NCBI RefSeq assembly: GCF_016892705.1
Contig: NZ_JAFEMB010000006.1
Location: 1-64,000, forward strand
Length of the DNA: 64,000 nucleotides
Direction of reading: 5' to 3'
Source: Microvirga pudoricolor
Lineage (GTDB): Bacteria; Pseudomonadota; Alphaproteobacteria; Rhizobiales; Beijerinckiaceae
The position numbers were made by a program, and so were the translations under genes. This document shows, one piece after another, positions 12,003-21,042 of this stretch. The notes beneath the pieces are model-generated. The model worked only from the letters and a program-made list of their open reading frames with translations, had not been told where the DNA came from and made no database searches. Within the stretch, counting starts at the first letter, position 1. Each line of letters opens with the position of its first letter.

Positions 12003-13675
12003 AAGGCCGCGTAGCTCAGCTCGATGTTGCCCACGATCGCGAACTTGATCGGCGCTGCCGATCCGGTGCCGTCGCGATCATAATAAAGCGTGCCGGCGTC
12101 CTTGTCGTAAAGGATGCGGTCGTCGGCGTCCTGGGCCGTGGACCCGTAGCGGAAGGCGCTCTCCGGGATGGGGCCGGGGCCGCCGATGTTCTGGAAGATC
12201 GCGCCGCTCAACGAGATGCGGTCCGCCCACGGATTGAAGTCCAGCAGCGTGTCCACGTTGGTGCGCGCATCGAGCTTGGTGTCGAACGCGAAGGTGTCGT
12301 AACCCTCGCCGCTGGACAGGGTATCGTTGCCCAGGCCGCCATGGATCGTGTCGTTGCCGGAATCCCCGTAGATCACGTCGTTGCCGGCATCCCCCAGCAG
12401 GAGGTCATCGTTGTAGCTCCCGTACAGGGTGTCGTTTCCGTTGCCGCCCGAGAGGGTGTTGTTGTCCGGCCCGCCGAAGAGCACGTCGTTGCCGTTGTCG
12501 CCGAAGAGCGCGTCGCGTCCGCTGTCCCCGTAGAGCACGTCGTTGCCGTCGCCGCCGCGCAGCACGTCGTCGCCGTCACCCCCGTAAAGGCTGTCGCGCC
12601 CGACACCGCCGTAAAGGGAATCGTTGCCGCTGTCGCCGAAGAGCGAGTCGTTCCCGGCGTCGCCGTAGAGGCGGTCGTGGCCCTCGCCTCCGTAGAGCTT
12701 GTCGTGGCCCCGGCCTCCGTAGAGCTTGTCGTTGCCGCCGTCGCCGTAGAGGGAGTCGTTGCCTCCCATGCCTTTGAGGGTGTTGTGGCCTGAATTGCCG
12801 TTGATGACGTTGGCGAACTTGTTGCCGGTGAGCGAGATCGACTTCGTGCCGCTGGCCGACATGGTCTCGATGGCGGCGCCGTCGCTCAGCACGTAGCTGA
12901 CCTTGGCGAACAAGCTGTCCCGGCCGCCGGAATCGATGATCTGATCGCGGCGGTTGCTGATGATGTAGGTGTCGTTGCCGCGCCCGCCGTCGAGGGTGTC
13001 GGCGCCGCCGCCGCCATCGAGGGTGTTGTTGCCCGCGTTGCCGACGATGAGGTTCGCGAAGCCGTTGCCTGTGAGTTCCAGCCTCGACCGTCCGGCGACC
13101 GCTTGGAGCCGCTCCACCTCCGAGCCAGCCGCGAGCGCATAGCTCACCCGGGCGATAACCGTGTCATAGCCGCCGTAGCGCGCCTCGATGACCCGGTCCT
13201 CCTTGTCGTTCACGAAGTAGGTGTCGTCGCCCTCTCCGCCCACCATGGTGTCCTCGCCCTTGCCGCTGACGAGGGTGTCGTTGCCCGCATAGGTGTCCAT
13301 CCAGGCGCCCCGGCCCGTGCTGACGAGGTAATCGGCTCCGGCCATGATCGTGGCGGCGGCCGCGATCCCGCCGAGCTGGAAGGCGGCGAGGCCCGCACTG
13401 TAGCTGAACTTCACGTCAGGGTCGGTGGCGGCCCCGTAGGAAATCCAAGGCCGGTCCTCAGTGCCGAACAGGATCGACGAAACGCTTCCCTGCTGGTCTC
13501 CGATGGCGGGACCCCGATAGATGACCTGCACCGCCTTGCGGTCCACGAGCGTATAGAAGGCCGCGAGCTGGGGCGTCGTGGCGCTCGCGTAAGCGATGGC
13601 CGTGCTCGGAACCTGGAACAGGTCCTTCAGACGCGTCCCCTGGGGCAGGGAATCCTGAAACTGCACATACGCCAT
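11990..13675 (-). CDS. RTX calcium-binding-repeat protein, probably exported by type I secretion
   Basis: A 561-residue protein without an amino-terminal signal peptide. Residues 1-130 match nothing I know. Two repeat-linker modules follow, each a few Gly/Asp nonapeptides plus a beta segment of the form [19 protein letters not shown]. Then come about 19 uninterrupted nine-residue repeats of the GGxGxDxLx type (about residues 292-462), which form a calcium-bound beta roll. The last 99 residues ([15 protein letters not shown] onward) resemble the carboxy secretion region of RTX proteins. No HlyB/HlyD/TolC genes are near. It could be a surface or secreted structural protein; no catalytic domain is visible. 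The ATG at 13675 is preferred over a much longer frame. Confidence 0.85.
   Translation of the reverse strand: MAYVQFQDSLPQGTRLKDLFQVPSTAIAYASATTPQLAAFYTLVDRKAVQVIYRGPAIGDQQGSVSSILFGTEDRPWISYGAATDPDVKFSYSAGLAAFQLGGIAAAATIMAGADYLVSTGRGAWMDTYAGNDTLVSGKGEDTMVGGEGDDTYFVNDKEDRVIEARYGGYDTVIARVSYALAAGSEVERLQAVAGRSRLELTGNGFANLIVGNAGNNTLDGGGGADTLDGGRGNDTYIISNRRDQIIDSGGRDSLFAKVSYVLSDGAAIETMSASGTKSISLTGNKFANVINGNSGHNTLKGMGGNDSLYGDGGNDKLYGGRGHDKLYGGEGHDRLYGDAGNDSLFGDSGNDSLYGGVGRDSLYGGDGDDVLRGGDGNDVLYGDSGRDALFGDNGNDVLFGGPDNNTLSGGNGNDTLYGSYNDDLLLGDAGNDVIYGDSGNDTIHGGLGNDTLSSGEGYDTFAFDTKLDARTNVDTLLDFNPWADRISLSGAIFQNIGGPGPIPESAFRYGSTAQDADDRILYDKDAGTLYYDRDGTGSAAPIKFAIVGNIELSYAAFYIV
12290..12802 (-). repeat. Tandem 27-base coding repeats, about 19 RTX nonapeptide units
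   Basis: Within the RTX gene, 19 consecutive codon blocks of 27 bases encode units such as [18 protein letters not shown] and FGDSGNDSL with no interruption. The unit has Gly at positions 2 and 5 and Asp or Asn near position 7, the calcium-binding pattern. DNA repeats of this kind can expand or contract by slippage or recombination, so unit number may vary between strains. Confidence 0.85.
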
Positions 13676-13935
13676 GATCGAACCGCCTGTCAGATCCCCA
13701 GGACCCTGCGGCAACGGCGCGAAGGGCCCGGGACGGGCGCGCCGAGTGCGGCCCGGTTGTTTCCGTTGCGTCACCCATAGGCGATCCGGGGACAGGCCCA
13801 CAAGGCCGGGCGGGGCTGCCGCAGGGGCCCGCCTTCGCGCCACGTCGCCGCATCCCGGCGGAAAGCTTGGCGGAACCTTCCGGGGGACGGGAGGGTTCTT
13901 CCCTGACCATTCACCCGAGTTGTGACCGTAGACGC

Positions 13936-15423
13936 ATGTACTCCACCGCCGCCATGCAAGCCGATCCCGACCTTCCGGCCATGGTCGAGCCGGTCGGTCC
14001 CCGCATCCTGAAGCCGGGAGAGAATTGCTGGCGCATCGAAATTGCCAGCAAAGCGAGCGTCTTGGTCGACGCGTCCGATTATTTCTGCCACCTCGAGGAA
14101 AGCCTGCGAAAGGCCCGCCGGTCCATCCTCATCGTCGGGTGGGACTTCGACGGCCGGATCCGCCTGTGCCCCGACCGGGAGGCGTGCGACTCCCCGAGCC
14201 TCGGCAACATGCTCCGCTCCCTCGTGGAGGAGAGGCCCGATCTGGAGGTGCGCGTCCTCGTCTGGAGCACGGCGGTGGTGCATGCCCCCGGGGCGCCTCT
14301 GCCGCTGCTCTTCGGTACCGAATGGGACGACCATCCCCGCATCCATGTGCGCCTGGACACCCAGCATCCGATCTACGGCGCGCACCATCAGAAGATCGTG
14401 TGCATCGACGATACCATGGCCTATGCGGGCGGGATTGATCTCACCGTCGAGCGCTGGGACACCAACGGCCACGCCGAGACCCATCCGCACCGCCTCAACC
14501 CGGATGGGTCCTGCTATACCCCGGTCCACGACATCCAGATGGCCGTCGAGGGCGACGCCGCCCGGGCGCTGGCCGACCTCGCCCGCGAGCGCTGGTGGGT
14601 GGCGACGGACGAGGAGCTGGGTCCCGCGGGCGCCTGCGACCGCTGCTGGCCCGAGCGTCTCGACCCTGACTTCATCGACATGCCGGTCGCCATCGCGCGT
14701 ACCTGCCCGGCCTGGGGCAAAACCACGGCGGTGCGGGAGGTCGCGGCGCTCACGGCCGACTGCCTGCGGGCTGCCAAGTCGCTGATCTACATCGAGGCCC
14801 AGTACCTGACCGCCGCGAGTATCGGTGAGATCCTGGGCGAGCGGCTCCAGGAGCCGAACGGACCCGAGATCGTCGTCATCATGACCCGCTCTTCGCAGGG
14901 CGCCATGGAACAGCTCGTGATGGGCGAGAACCGCGACCGCCTCATCCGGAAACTCCGCAGCCTCGACGCACACGGGCGACTGCGGATTTTCTATCCAGTC
15001 GTGCCGGGCGCGGCCGGAGAGTGCGAGATCCACATCCACGCCAAGCTCATCGTGGTCGACGACGACTTCATCCGCATCGGTTCGTCGAACCTGAACAACC
15101 GCTCCATGGGCCTGGACACGGAGTGCGATCTGGCGGTCGAGGCGCAAGGGGCCGCGACCCGCCGGACCATCGTGCGCATGCGCGACCGCCTCGTGGCCGA
15201 GCACCTGGACGTAAGCCCGGAGGACGTGGCCCGGACCTTCGAGGCCGAGGGATCGCTCATCCGCACCATCGACGCGCTCAACCGCAATCCCCGCGGCCTG
15301 CGCGCCCTCGACCGGGTGCCGGAGGAAGGCCCGACCGTCCCGATGATCGGCACGGCCATCTTCGACCCGGATGAGCCGCTCGACCTCATGTCGATTTTGA
15401 GGGGCGGGACGAAGGGCAAGTAA
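13936..15423 (+). CDS. Phospholipase D family protein, cardiolipin-synthase-like
   Basis: A 495-residue protein with two HKD phosphodiesterase motifs: [17 protein letters not shown] starting near residue 150 and [18 protein letters not shown] starting near 368. The two domains form one active site that hydrolyses or transfers phosphatidyl groups. There is no obvious membrane span at the amino end. Across a palindrome lie YbhN-like and YbhP-like genes, which in E. coli share an operon with the PLD-type cardiolipin synthase ClsB, so a role in phospholipid remodelling is inferred. The ATG at 13936 is the first good candidate; another at 13954 is possible. Both have weak ribosome-binding sites. 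Confidence 0.85.
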   Translation: MYSTAAMQADPDLPAMVEPVGPRILKPGENCWRIEIASKASVLVDASDYFCHLEESLRKARRSILIVGWDFDGRIRLCPDREACDSPSLGNMLRSLVEERPDLEVRVLVWSTAVVHAPGAPLPLLFGTEWDDHPRIHVRLDTQHPIYGAHHQKIVCIDDTMAYAGGIDLTVERWDTNGHAETHPHRLNPDGSCYTPVHDIQMAVEGDAARALADLARERWWVATDEELGPAGACDRCWPERLDPDFIDMPVAIARTCPAWGKTTAVREVAALTADCLRAAKSLIYIEAQYLTAASIGEILGERLQEPNGPEIVVIMTRSSQGAMEQLVMGENRDRLIRKLRSLDAHGRLRIFYPVVPGAAGECEIHIHAKLIVVDDDFIRIGSSNLNNRSMGLDTECDLAVEAQGAATRRTIVRMRDRLVAEHLDVSPEDVARTFEAEGSLIRTIDALNRNPRGLRALDRVPEEGPTVPMIGTAIFDPDEPLDLMSILRGGTKGK

Positions 15424-15437
15424 ACGCAACTTCATCC

Positions 15438-15557
15438 TCGACCTCATCCTGAGGGTCCGCGCAGCGGGCGTCTCGAAGGATGGTCCAGTTCGTACCGGAG
15501 ACCCTCCGCTGGAGCCTCCTTCGAGACGGCCTGACGGCCTCCTCAGGATGAGGTCGA
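15438..15557. repeat. Dispersed intergenic palindrome, family A copy 2
   Basis: Second copy of the element at 2214-2317. The outer arms TCGACCTCATCCTGAGG (15438-15454) and CCTCAGGATGAGGTCGA (15541-15557) pair perfectly over 17 bases. The inner arms CGTCTCGAAGGA and TCCTTCGAGACG are shared with copy 1. It fills nearly all of the gap between the converging phospholipase D and YbhN-like genes, where it could act as a two-way transcription barrier. Confidence 0.88.
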
Positions 15558-15579
15558 ATGTGTTTGAGATGTGTTGCCG

Positions 15580-16569
15580 CTACCGCTTTCTCTTCGCGTC
15601 CAAGCGCCGGAACACGAGTTCCGTCACCGCGAATGTCAGGCTCCCCAGCGCCAGGGGAACCAGGAAGTAGATGAACCGGAACACGAGCACCGAGCCGATC
15701 AGGTTGGCGCCCGGCAGCAGGTACATCACCACGCTCTCGATGACGCCCAACCCTCCCGGCACGTGGGTGATCATGGTGGTGGCGTTGGCGATCACGTAGA
15801 CGGCCGCCACGGAGAGATAATCCACCTCCGCCACCGCCAGGATCGTCTGGTGCAGGCAAGCGGCCACGAGGGAGAAGTTCACGGCCCCAACCACCACCTG
15901 ACCCAGCGCCAGCCGGAACGGCGGCACGTCCACGGACCACTTCCGGAAGCCGATGGGCCGGTGGACGAAGAAGGGCAGGGCGAGCCATGCCGTCACGATC
16001 GCCACGCAGGCGATCCCCACCGTCAGGATCACGGGCCGCTGGAGCTTCGTGACCCCTTCCGCCAGATCCGGCTGCAGGAGAAGCGCCAGCCCGCCGAGGA
16101 GCGTGAGGCCTAAGCCCACCATCACGCCGCAGAACAGCACGACCTTGGCGACATCCCCCGCCGACAGACCCCAGCGCGAATAGAACCGGTAGCGGATCGC
16201 GCCGCTGCTTACGCCAGCGAACCCGATGCTGTGACCCAGCGACAGGCTGATGAAGGAGGCCAGGGCCACCTTCCGGTAGGGAACCTTGCGTCCGATGGAC
16301 CGGATCGCGAGCCAATCGAACCCGGTGAGGCAGACGTAGCTCGCGGCCGCGAAGGCGCCGGCCAGCGCGAGGCGGTGGAACGGGATCGCCCGCACGGAGG
16401 CGACGATCTCGTCGAAGCTGTAGCGGCTCAGGGTGTGATAGAGCAGATAGGCCGTGAGCGCGAGGGCGGCGGCCGTCAAAGCCATCATCCAGGGCTTGCG
16501 GAAGAGCTTGCGGGCCTTCGATTCCTTCTTCTGCGGAATCGGGAAGCTGGTCTCGCTGAGGCTTACCAT
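15580..16569 (-). CDS. YbhN/UPF0104 family membrane protein (lysylphosphatidylglycerol synthase TM-domain fold)
   Basis: A 329-residue polytopic membrane protein with a cytoplasmic basic amino end (QKKESKARKLFRK) and about eight spans. It belongs to the family named for the flippase half of MprF, which lacks the aminoacyl-transferase domain here. Family features are SLSLGHSIGFAGVSSGAIRYRFY (about residues 112-134) and ITHVPGGLGVIESVVM (about 265-280). E. coli YbhN is the closest named relative by context. Its ATG overlaps the last seven bases of the YbhP-like gene, so the two are translationally coupled. The transported lipid, if any, is unknown. Confidence 0.85.
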   Translation of the reverse strand: MVSLSETSFPIPQKKESKARKLFRKPWMMALTAAALALTAYLLYHTLSRYSFDEIVASVRAIPFHRLALAGAFAAASYVCLTGFDWLAIRSIGRKVPYRKVALASFISLSLGHSIGFAGVSSGAIRYRFYSRWGLSAGDVAKVVLFCGVMVGLGLTLLGGLALLLQPDLAEGVTKLQRPVILTVGIACVAIVTAWLALPFFVHRPIGFRKWSVDVPPFRLALGQVVVGAVNFSLVAACLHQTILAVAEVDYLSVAAVYVIANATTMITHVPGGLGVIESVVMYLLPGANLIGSVLVFRFIYFLVPLALGSLTFAVTELVFRRLDAKRKR

Positions 16570-17414
16570 GCGGGCATCTCGGATGATGGGTCGAAAGGGT
16601 CGTCGAGGATTCGGTGAACGAGCAACCCGGACGCCTTCCCGGCCCGCGTGGGCTTCTGGGCCGAGAGCCGTCTTTCGGATGTGCCTAGGATCCTGAAGTC
16701 AACCAGCAGCGGCAGGTGGTCGGAGGCGCGGCGGGTGAGGGGCGTGCGCAGCGTTTCCACCCGCGTGACCTCGATGGACCGGCTCACGAAGACGTGGTCG
16801 ATGCGCAGGAACGGCAGCCCGACCGGGAAGGTCGCCCGGGGACGGCGGATGTGGGGCGCGAGTTGGGCGTCGCACAACCGTTCCGCCATGCGCCGGTAAG
16901 CCCGCGACCCCGGAACCGCGTTGAAATCGCCCGTGACGATCACGGGTTCCCGGCAGGAGGGGTGGCCCAGCCAGTCGGGACCCAGGAGGGCGTTCACCTG
17001 CGCCAGGCGCTCGTGACGGCGCAGGCCCAGATGGGTGTTGATCACTTGCACCTCGGCCCCGCCGACCTGGATCGCCGCCCAGAGCGCCCCGCGGGGCTCG
17101 AGCTTCGGTCGCTTGGCGAGGCCCGGCAGGGCGTCGGCCTTGACCAGCCGCGAGGGCCGGGCGGTCAGGATCGCGTCCCCGTACATCTCCTCCATGACCC
17201 GCATGGCGGGGTGGAAATGCATCTGCATACCGAGTTCGGACGCGATCGCATGGGCCTGGTCGACGCCGCCGGAGCGGGCCCGGAACACATCGAGCTCCTG
17301 CAGCGCCAGGATATCGGGCTGATGGGGCGCGATGATCTCGGCGATCCTCGCCGGAGACAGCCGCCCGTCGAGCCCGAGGCACCGGTGCACGTTATAGGTG
17401 ATGAGACGGGGCAC
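16563..17414 (-). CDS. Endonuclease/exonuclease/phosphatase family protein, YbhP-like
   Basis: A 283-residue metal-dependent phosphodiesterase of the EEP superfamily (DNase I, sphingomyelinase and phosphoinositide phosphatase relatives). The conserved blocks are TYNVHRC (6-12), LALQELD (36-42), INTHLGL, VTGDFNAVPGS, RIDHVF and SDHLPLLVDF, giving the usual Asn, Glu, Asp and His catalytic set. The start is a GTG at 17414 with a weak ribosome-binding site. The downstream YbhN-like gene overlaps by seven bases, and a phospholipase D lies beyond. This trio in E. coli (ybhP-clsB-ybhN) points to lipid rather than nucleic-acid substrates. Confidence 0.87.
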   Translation of the reverse strand: MPRLITYNVHRCLGLDGRLSPARIAEIIAPHQPDILALQELDVFRARSGGVDQAHAIASELGMQMHFHPAMRVMEEMYGDAILTARPSRLVKADALPGLAKRPKLEPRGALWAAIQVGGAEVQVINTHLGLRRHERLAQVNALLGPDWLGHPSCREPVIVTGDFNAVPGSRAYRRMAERLCDAQLAPHIRRPRATFPVGLPFLRIDHVFVSRSIEVTRVETLRTPLTRRASDHLPLLVDFRILGTSERRLSAQKPTRAGKASGLLVHRILDDPFDPSSEMPAW

Positions 17415-17529
17415 GTCCGTGGGCGCTCGTTATCGTGGGCGGTTGCGTTGGAAGGCCCTCGGGCCCTGGGGGCGAACGCTTCCCAAGCGCGACAGTTCCG
17501 GCCGGAGGGAGCGGCTCCCGCCCGCAGGG

Positions 17530-18549
17530 TCAGTCCACCGCCGCGACCCGCAGGACCTCGTCGCGCCCGCGCACCGCGTGCGCGCCGAGGTCGCGGACCC
17601 TCGCGTCGGCCGTGAGCCCGAGCCGTTCCAGGAGATCCGAGGAGATGAGCAGGGGCTCCCTCAGGTGCTTGGCGAGTTCTTCCATCCGGGCGGTGGTGTT
17701 CACGGTGTCGCCGAAATACGTGATCTTGTGCTTCTCGACACCGATTTCGGCGGTCACGACCGGCCCGCAATGGAGCACGGCCCGGAAATCCGGCCGCACC
17801 CCGTAAAGCTCCATCCAGCGATCCGCCTCCCCGTCGATCTCCTCCCGGATCAGCTCCACGCAGCGCAGGCAGCGGGCCTCGCGAAGGCCACGGATGAGCG
17901 GCCACGTCACCATGGCCATGTCGCCGATATAGTCGTCCAGCGAGCCCTGGCAGGCGCGCACGGGCTCGGCGAGGCCGGCGAAGAAGCGGCCCAGGAACTC
18001 CTGGTAGCGCATGGGCCCCATCCTCTCGGCGATCGAGGTGGACCCCACCAGGTCGATGAACAGGAAGATCCGTTCCTCTTCCACGGGCTTGTGGTAGCGC
18101 CCGATGAGAAGGTTGAAGAACATCTCGCCGCCGATCAGATCGCGCATGCGCATCAGGAAGGAGATGATGGCCGCCACCATCAGGGAGTAGGACAGGACCC
18201 TTGGGGTCGGGATGACGGCCTCCCAGAACGGCTCGTCGTCGAGGCCGACCGCCAGCACGAAACTGCCCGCGATGATGTTCGCCAGGACGATCAGCGCCAC
18301 CATGATCACCACAGAGGCGACGCCGTAGATCGGAGCCGAGTATCGCTTGATGCGCTGCTGAAGACGGGGGAGAATGAGCTGCCGGTCGAACCCGAGAAGG
18401 AGCGCGCAGGTGGTGATGCCCACGATGACGCCCAGGATCGGCTTCCCGTTCTCGAACAAGGCCGCGTAGGCGAGGCCCGACGCGCTGCCGATGACCACCG
18501 AGACGATCCAGAACGAGATCCACCGGCTCAACGAAACCGACCGAGTCAT
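17530..18549 (-). CDS. Membrane-anchored class III adenylate/guanylate cyclase
   Basis: A 339-residue protein with about four membrane spans (roughly residues 10-30, 37-54, 74-103 and 117-134) followed by a cytoplasmic class III cyclase catalytic domain. The two metal aspartates are visible in FLFIDLVGSTS (D166) and YIGDMAMVTWP (D210). The conserved FGDTVNTTARME lies at about 279-290. It should make cAMP or cGMP; purine-specifying residues cannot be assigned by eye. The membrane part may sense a signal. It is divergent from the PP2C gene across 271 bases. Confidence 0.9.
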   Translation of the reverse strand: MTRSVSLSRWISFWIVSVVIGSASGLAYAALFENGKPILGVIVGITTCALLLGFDRQLILPRLQQRIKRYSAPIYGVASVVIMVALIVLANIIAGSFVLAVGLDDEPFWEAVIPTPRVLSYSLMVAAIISFLMRMRDLIGGEMFFNLLIGRYHKPVEEERIFLFIDLVGSTSIAERMGPMRYQEFLGRFFAGLAEPVRACQGSLDDYIGDMAMVTWPLIRGLREARCLRCVELIREEIDGEADRWMELYGVRPDFRAVLHCGPVVTAEIGVEKHKITYFGDTVNTTARMEELAKHLREPLLISSDLLERLGLTADARVRDLGAHAVRGRDEVLRVAAVD

Positions 18550-18820
18550 GGGGCGTATCTTACCATCCAGGGAATCACCGATCTGCCAGCTCCCGATACG
18601 GGATTACCCTGTCGAGATGGCGAGCGCCACTCGGCTCGCCGTTCGGATGCCCCGCCCGACCCGGTGACGGTCGTGTCCTGGCCCCGAAGCCTCCGGAGGG
18701 CACGCCGCGACGCGGGCCCCGACCTTGGCTGGATGGTTTTCCTGTCGAAAGCACCTAAGACCACTATGGACAGGTTGCTACCAATATGAGACCAGTAGGG
18801 GTCAATAGAATTTGCTAACC

Positions 18821-19669
18821 ATGACTTTCGTTCGGACGCTGCAGCAGATTTCGGATGCCGGCTCGACCTCCCAACCCAACGAGGACGGCTGGGGCGTGCG
18901 CGGGCGGTTCGCTTGGATCGTCGACGGCGCCACGGGTGTGTCCGGCGTGAAGCTGACCTCCGGCGGCAGCGACGCCGCCTGGCTCGCGGGCCTGATTACG
19001 GAGCGGCTTCAGGCCTACGCGCCATCGGAGATCGTCCTCCAGACCGTGGAGCGCGACCTGGAGGCGGCGTTCGCGGGCGTCGCGGGAGAGCACCCCTCGG
19101 CCGAAGAGGCGGTCGCGCCGTCGGCCTGCCTCGGTCTCATCGAGATCCGGGACGCCAAGGGCGGCGGTCTTCACGTGCGGGGCTCCTTCCTGGGCGACGT
19201 GGTGGCCCTCGTGCCGGAACGGGATGGCGTCGCCCGCTGGACCGACGAACGCGCCAAGCCCTTCGAGCGGTTGACCCTGGCCTCTCTGCGCAAGGGGGGA
19301 GGGGGCGAGATATCCGACGAGACCCGGGCGCAGATCCTGGAGAACCGAATGAGTCTCAACCGGCCGGACGGCTACTGGGTCGTGCATCCGCGCCGCCCGT
19401 GGGCGGGGCATGAGCTTCCCTTCGAGGCCGAAGTGGAGGCCGGGCGGCCGATCGTCCTCGCCACGGACGGCTTCATGCGGCTCGTGGACGTTTTCGGCAC
19501 CTACACGGACGAGACCCTGTATGATGCGCTCGCGGCGGGCGGGGCTTCCGCTCTCATGGCGGAGCTGCGCGGCCTCGAGACCGAGGAGGGCAGCCTCGAT
19601 TCCTGCCCGCGCGTGAAAGCGCATGACGACGCGACCGTGCTCGTCATCGCCGGGGAGGCGGGCCCGTGA
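18821..19669 (+). CDS. PP2C-like protein phosphatase
   Basis: A 282-residue protein with the PPM/PP2C metal-site pattern: NEDGWGV near residue 24, WIVDGATG near residue 34, ATDGFMRLVDVFG in the middle-to-late part and DDATVLVI near the end. These Asp residues hold the two metals in Ser/Thr phosphatases. The core matches small bacterial PP2C members without added sensor domains. The ATG at 18821 is chosen; an upstream TTG is unlikely. The sugar-binding protein gene begins 71 bases downstream on the same strand, so cotranscription with the transporter is possible, though not shown. No partner kinase is visible nearby. Confidence 0.82.
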   Translation: MTFVRTLQQISDAGSTSQPNEDGWGVRGRFAWIVDGATGVSGVKLTSGGSDAAWLAGLITERLQAYAPSEIVLQTVERDLEAAFAGVAGEHPSAEEAVAPSACLGLIEIRDAKGGGLHVRGSFLGDVVALVPERDGVARWTDERAKPFERLTLASLRKGGGGEISDETRAQILENRMSLNRPDGYWVVHPRRPWAGHELPFEAEVEAGRPIVLATDGFMRLVDVFGTYTDETLYDALAAGGASALMAELRGLETEEGSLDSCPRVKAHDDATVLVIAGEAGP

Positions 19670-19740
19670 CGAGGAATTCACCGGCGGCCGGACGGCCGGA
19701 CGCCGCTGAGCTTTTGAAAACCAAAGAAGAGGGAACGACA

Positions 19741-20991
19741 GTGAAACTGACAAGACGCATTCTGATGGGCGCCGTGATGGGCGGCTTCCTGGCTTCCACG
19801 GCGGGCGCCGCCATGGCCAAGACCGACCTGACCTTCTGGAGCTGGCGCCAGGAGGACCGGGCCTTCTACCAGGACATCATCAAGAAGTTCCAGGAGAAGG
19901 AGCCGGACATCACGGTCAAGTTCGAGACCTATGCGCCGGAGAACTACCAGACCATCCTGTCCACGGCACTCGCGGCCGGACGCGGGCCCGACGTGATCCA
20001 GGTGCGCGCCTACGGCAACCTCGAGACCATCGCGACCCCGGGCTACCTGCTGGCGCTCGACAAGACCAACGTGCCCGAACTGGCGAACTTCCCCGAGGCC
20101 GCTCTCGCCGCCGAGACCCTGCGCTCGGACGGCAAGGTCTACGCGGTGCCCTTCGCCACCCAGGCCCAGCTCATTGTCTACAACAAGAAGATCTTCGCCG
20201 ATAACGGCATCAAGGTGCCGACGACCTGGGACGAGCTGATGGAGGCCGCCAAGGCCCTCAAGGCGAAGAACATCAACCCGTTCACCAACGGCACGGCCAC
20301 CGCCTGGCAGAACGAGACCATCGTGGGCGGCCTGCTCAGCTCCATGCTGGGCAAGCAGTTCGAGGACGACATCGTCTCCGGCAAGGCGAACTTCACCGAT
20401 CCGCGCTTCGTCTCCGCCCTGACCAAGCTCAAGGAGATCAGCCAGTACTTCTCGCCCAATTTCACGGGTGTGGATTATCCCTCCTCGCAGCAGCTTTTCG
20501 TGGCCGGCCGCGGCGCCATGTTCGCGGGCGGCTCCTACGAGGTGGCGAACTTCAAGGGCCAGAATCCGAGCCTCGACCTCGGCGTCTTCCCGTCGCCGGT
20601 GCTCAAGGCGGGTGACCAAGCCATCATCGCCACCTATTACGACGGCGGCTACGCGGTGAACGCGAAGTCCGAGAAGAAGGATGCGGCGCTCAAATTCGTG
20701 CGCTTCCTGGCGACGCCCGAATACGGCACGAGCTTCACCAACACCCTGAAGAACCTCTCCCCGATCAAGGGCATCAAGATCGAGGACGCGGTGACCCAGG
20801 ATGTGGCGAAGCTGGCCCAGAACGCCATGTCATACCTCATGCTCGTGCGCTTCCGCTATCAGGAGCCTTCGGGTTCGGTGCTGCTGCAGTCGAACATCCA
20901 GAAGATGCTCGCCGGCCAGCAGACGCCGGAGCAGGCCGCCGCCGCGATCAACGCCGGCATCGCGACCTATTACAAGCCCTTCCAGAAGTAA
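19741..20991 (+). CDS. Sugar ABC transporter substrate-binding protein (CUT1, SBP type 1)
   Basis: A 416-residue periplasmic binding protein of the MalE/UgpB class. A signal peptide (MKLTRRILMGAVMGGFLAST onward, cleaved near AMA-K) precedes the core beginning LTFWSWRQEDRAFYQDIIKK. The recurring LPTTWDEL-type motif appears as VPTTWDELMEAAKAL. The GTG at 19741 has AGAGGG upstream and fits the signal peptide, so the longer frame is discarded. Two permease genes and nanE follow on the same strand, which suggests an amino sugar or related saccharide as ligand. A strong hairpin separates this gene from the first permease, probably giving the binding protein more transcript than the permeases. Confidence 0.9.
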   Translation: MKLTRRILMGAVMGGFLASTAGAAMAKTDLTFWSWRQEDRAFYQDIIKKFQEKEPDITVKFETYAPENYQTILSTALAAGRGPDVIQVRAYGNLETIATPGYLLALDKTNVPELANFPEAALAAETLRSDGKVYAVPFATQAQLIVYNKKIFADNGIKVPTTWDELMEAAKALKAKNINPFTNGTATAWQNETIVGGLLSSMLGKQFEDDIVSGKANFTDPRFVSALTKLKEISQYFSPNFTGVDYPSSQQLFVAGRGAMFAGGSYEVANFKGQNPSLDLGVFPSPVLKAGDQAIIATYYDGGYAVNAKSEKKDAALKFVRFLATPEYGTSFTNTLKNLSPIKGIKIEDAVTQDVAKLAQNAMSYLMLVRFRYQEPSGSVLLQSNIQKMLAGQQTPEQAAAAINAGIATYYKPFQK

Positions 20992-20997
20992 GCGTCC

Positions 20998-21038
20998 GGA
21001 GCGGCGGGCGCCGTGCCCGCCGCTCCGCCTCAGGTTTT
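20998..21038 (+). terminator. Hairpin plus T-run between binding-protein and permease genes (partial terminator)
   Basis: GGAGCGGCGGGC (20998-21009) pairs perfectly with GCCCGCCGCTCC (21015-21026) through a five-base loop. A run of five T lies at 21034-21038. The T-run is eight bases from the stem, so termination is probably incomplete. Such a structure after a binding-protein gene commonly stabilises its message and reduces read-through into the permeases. Confidence 0.65.
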
Positions 21039-21042
21039 TCCC

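Noticed and set aside
12290..12802. Regular short tandem repeats that could suggest a CRISPR array
   Set aside because: The 27-base units are contiguous without spacers, remain in frame and encode RTX nonapeptides.
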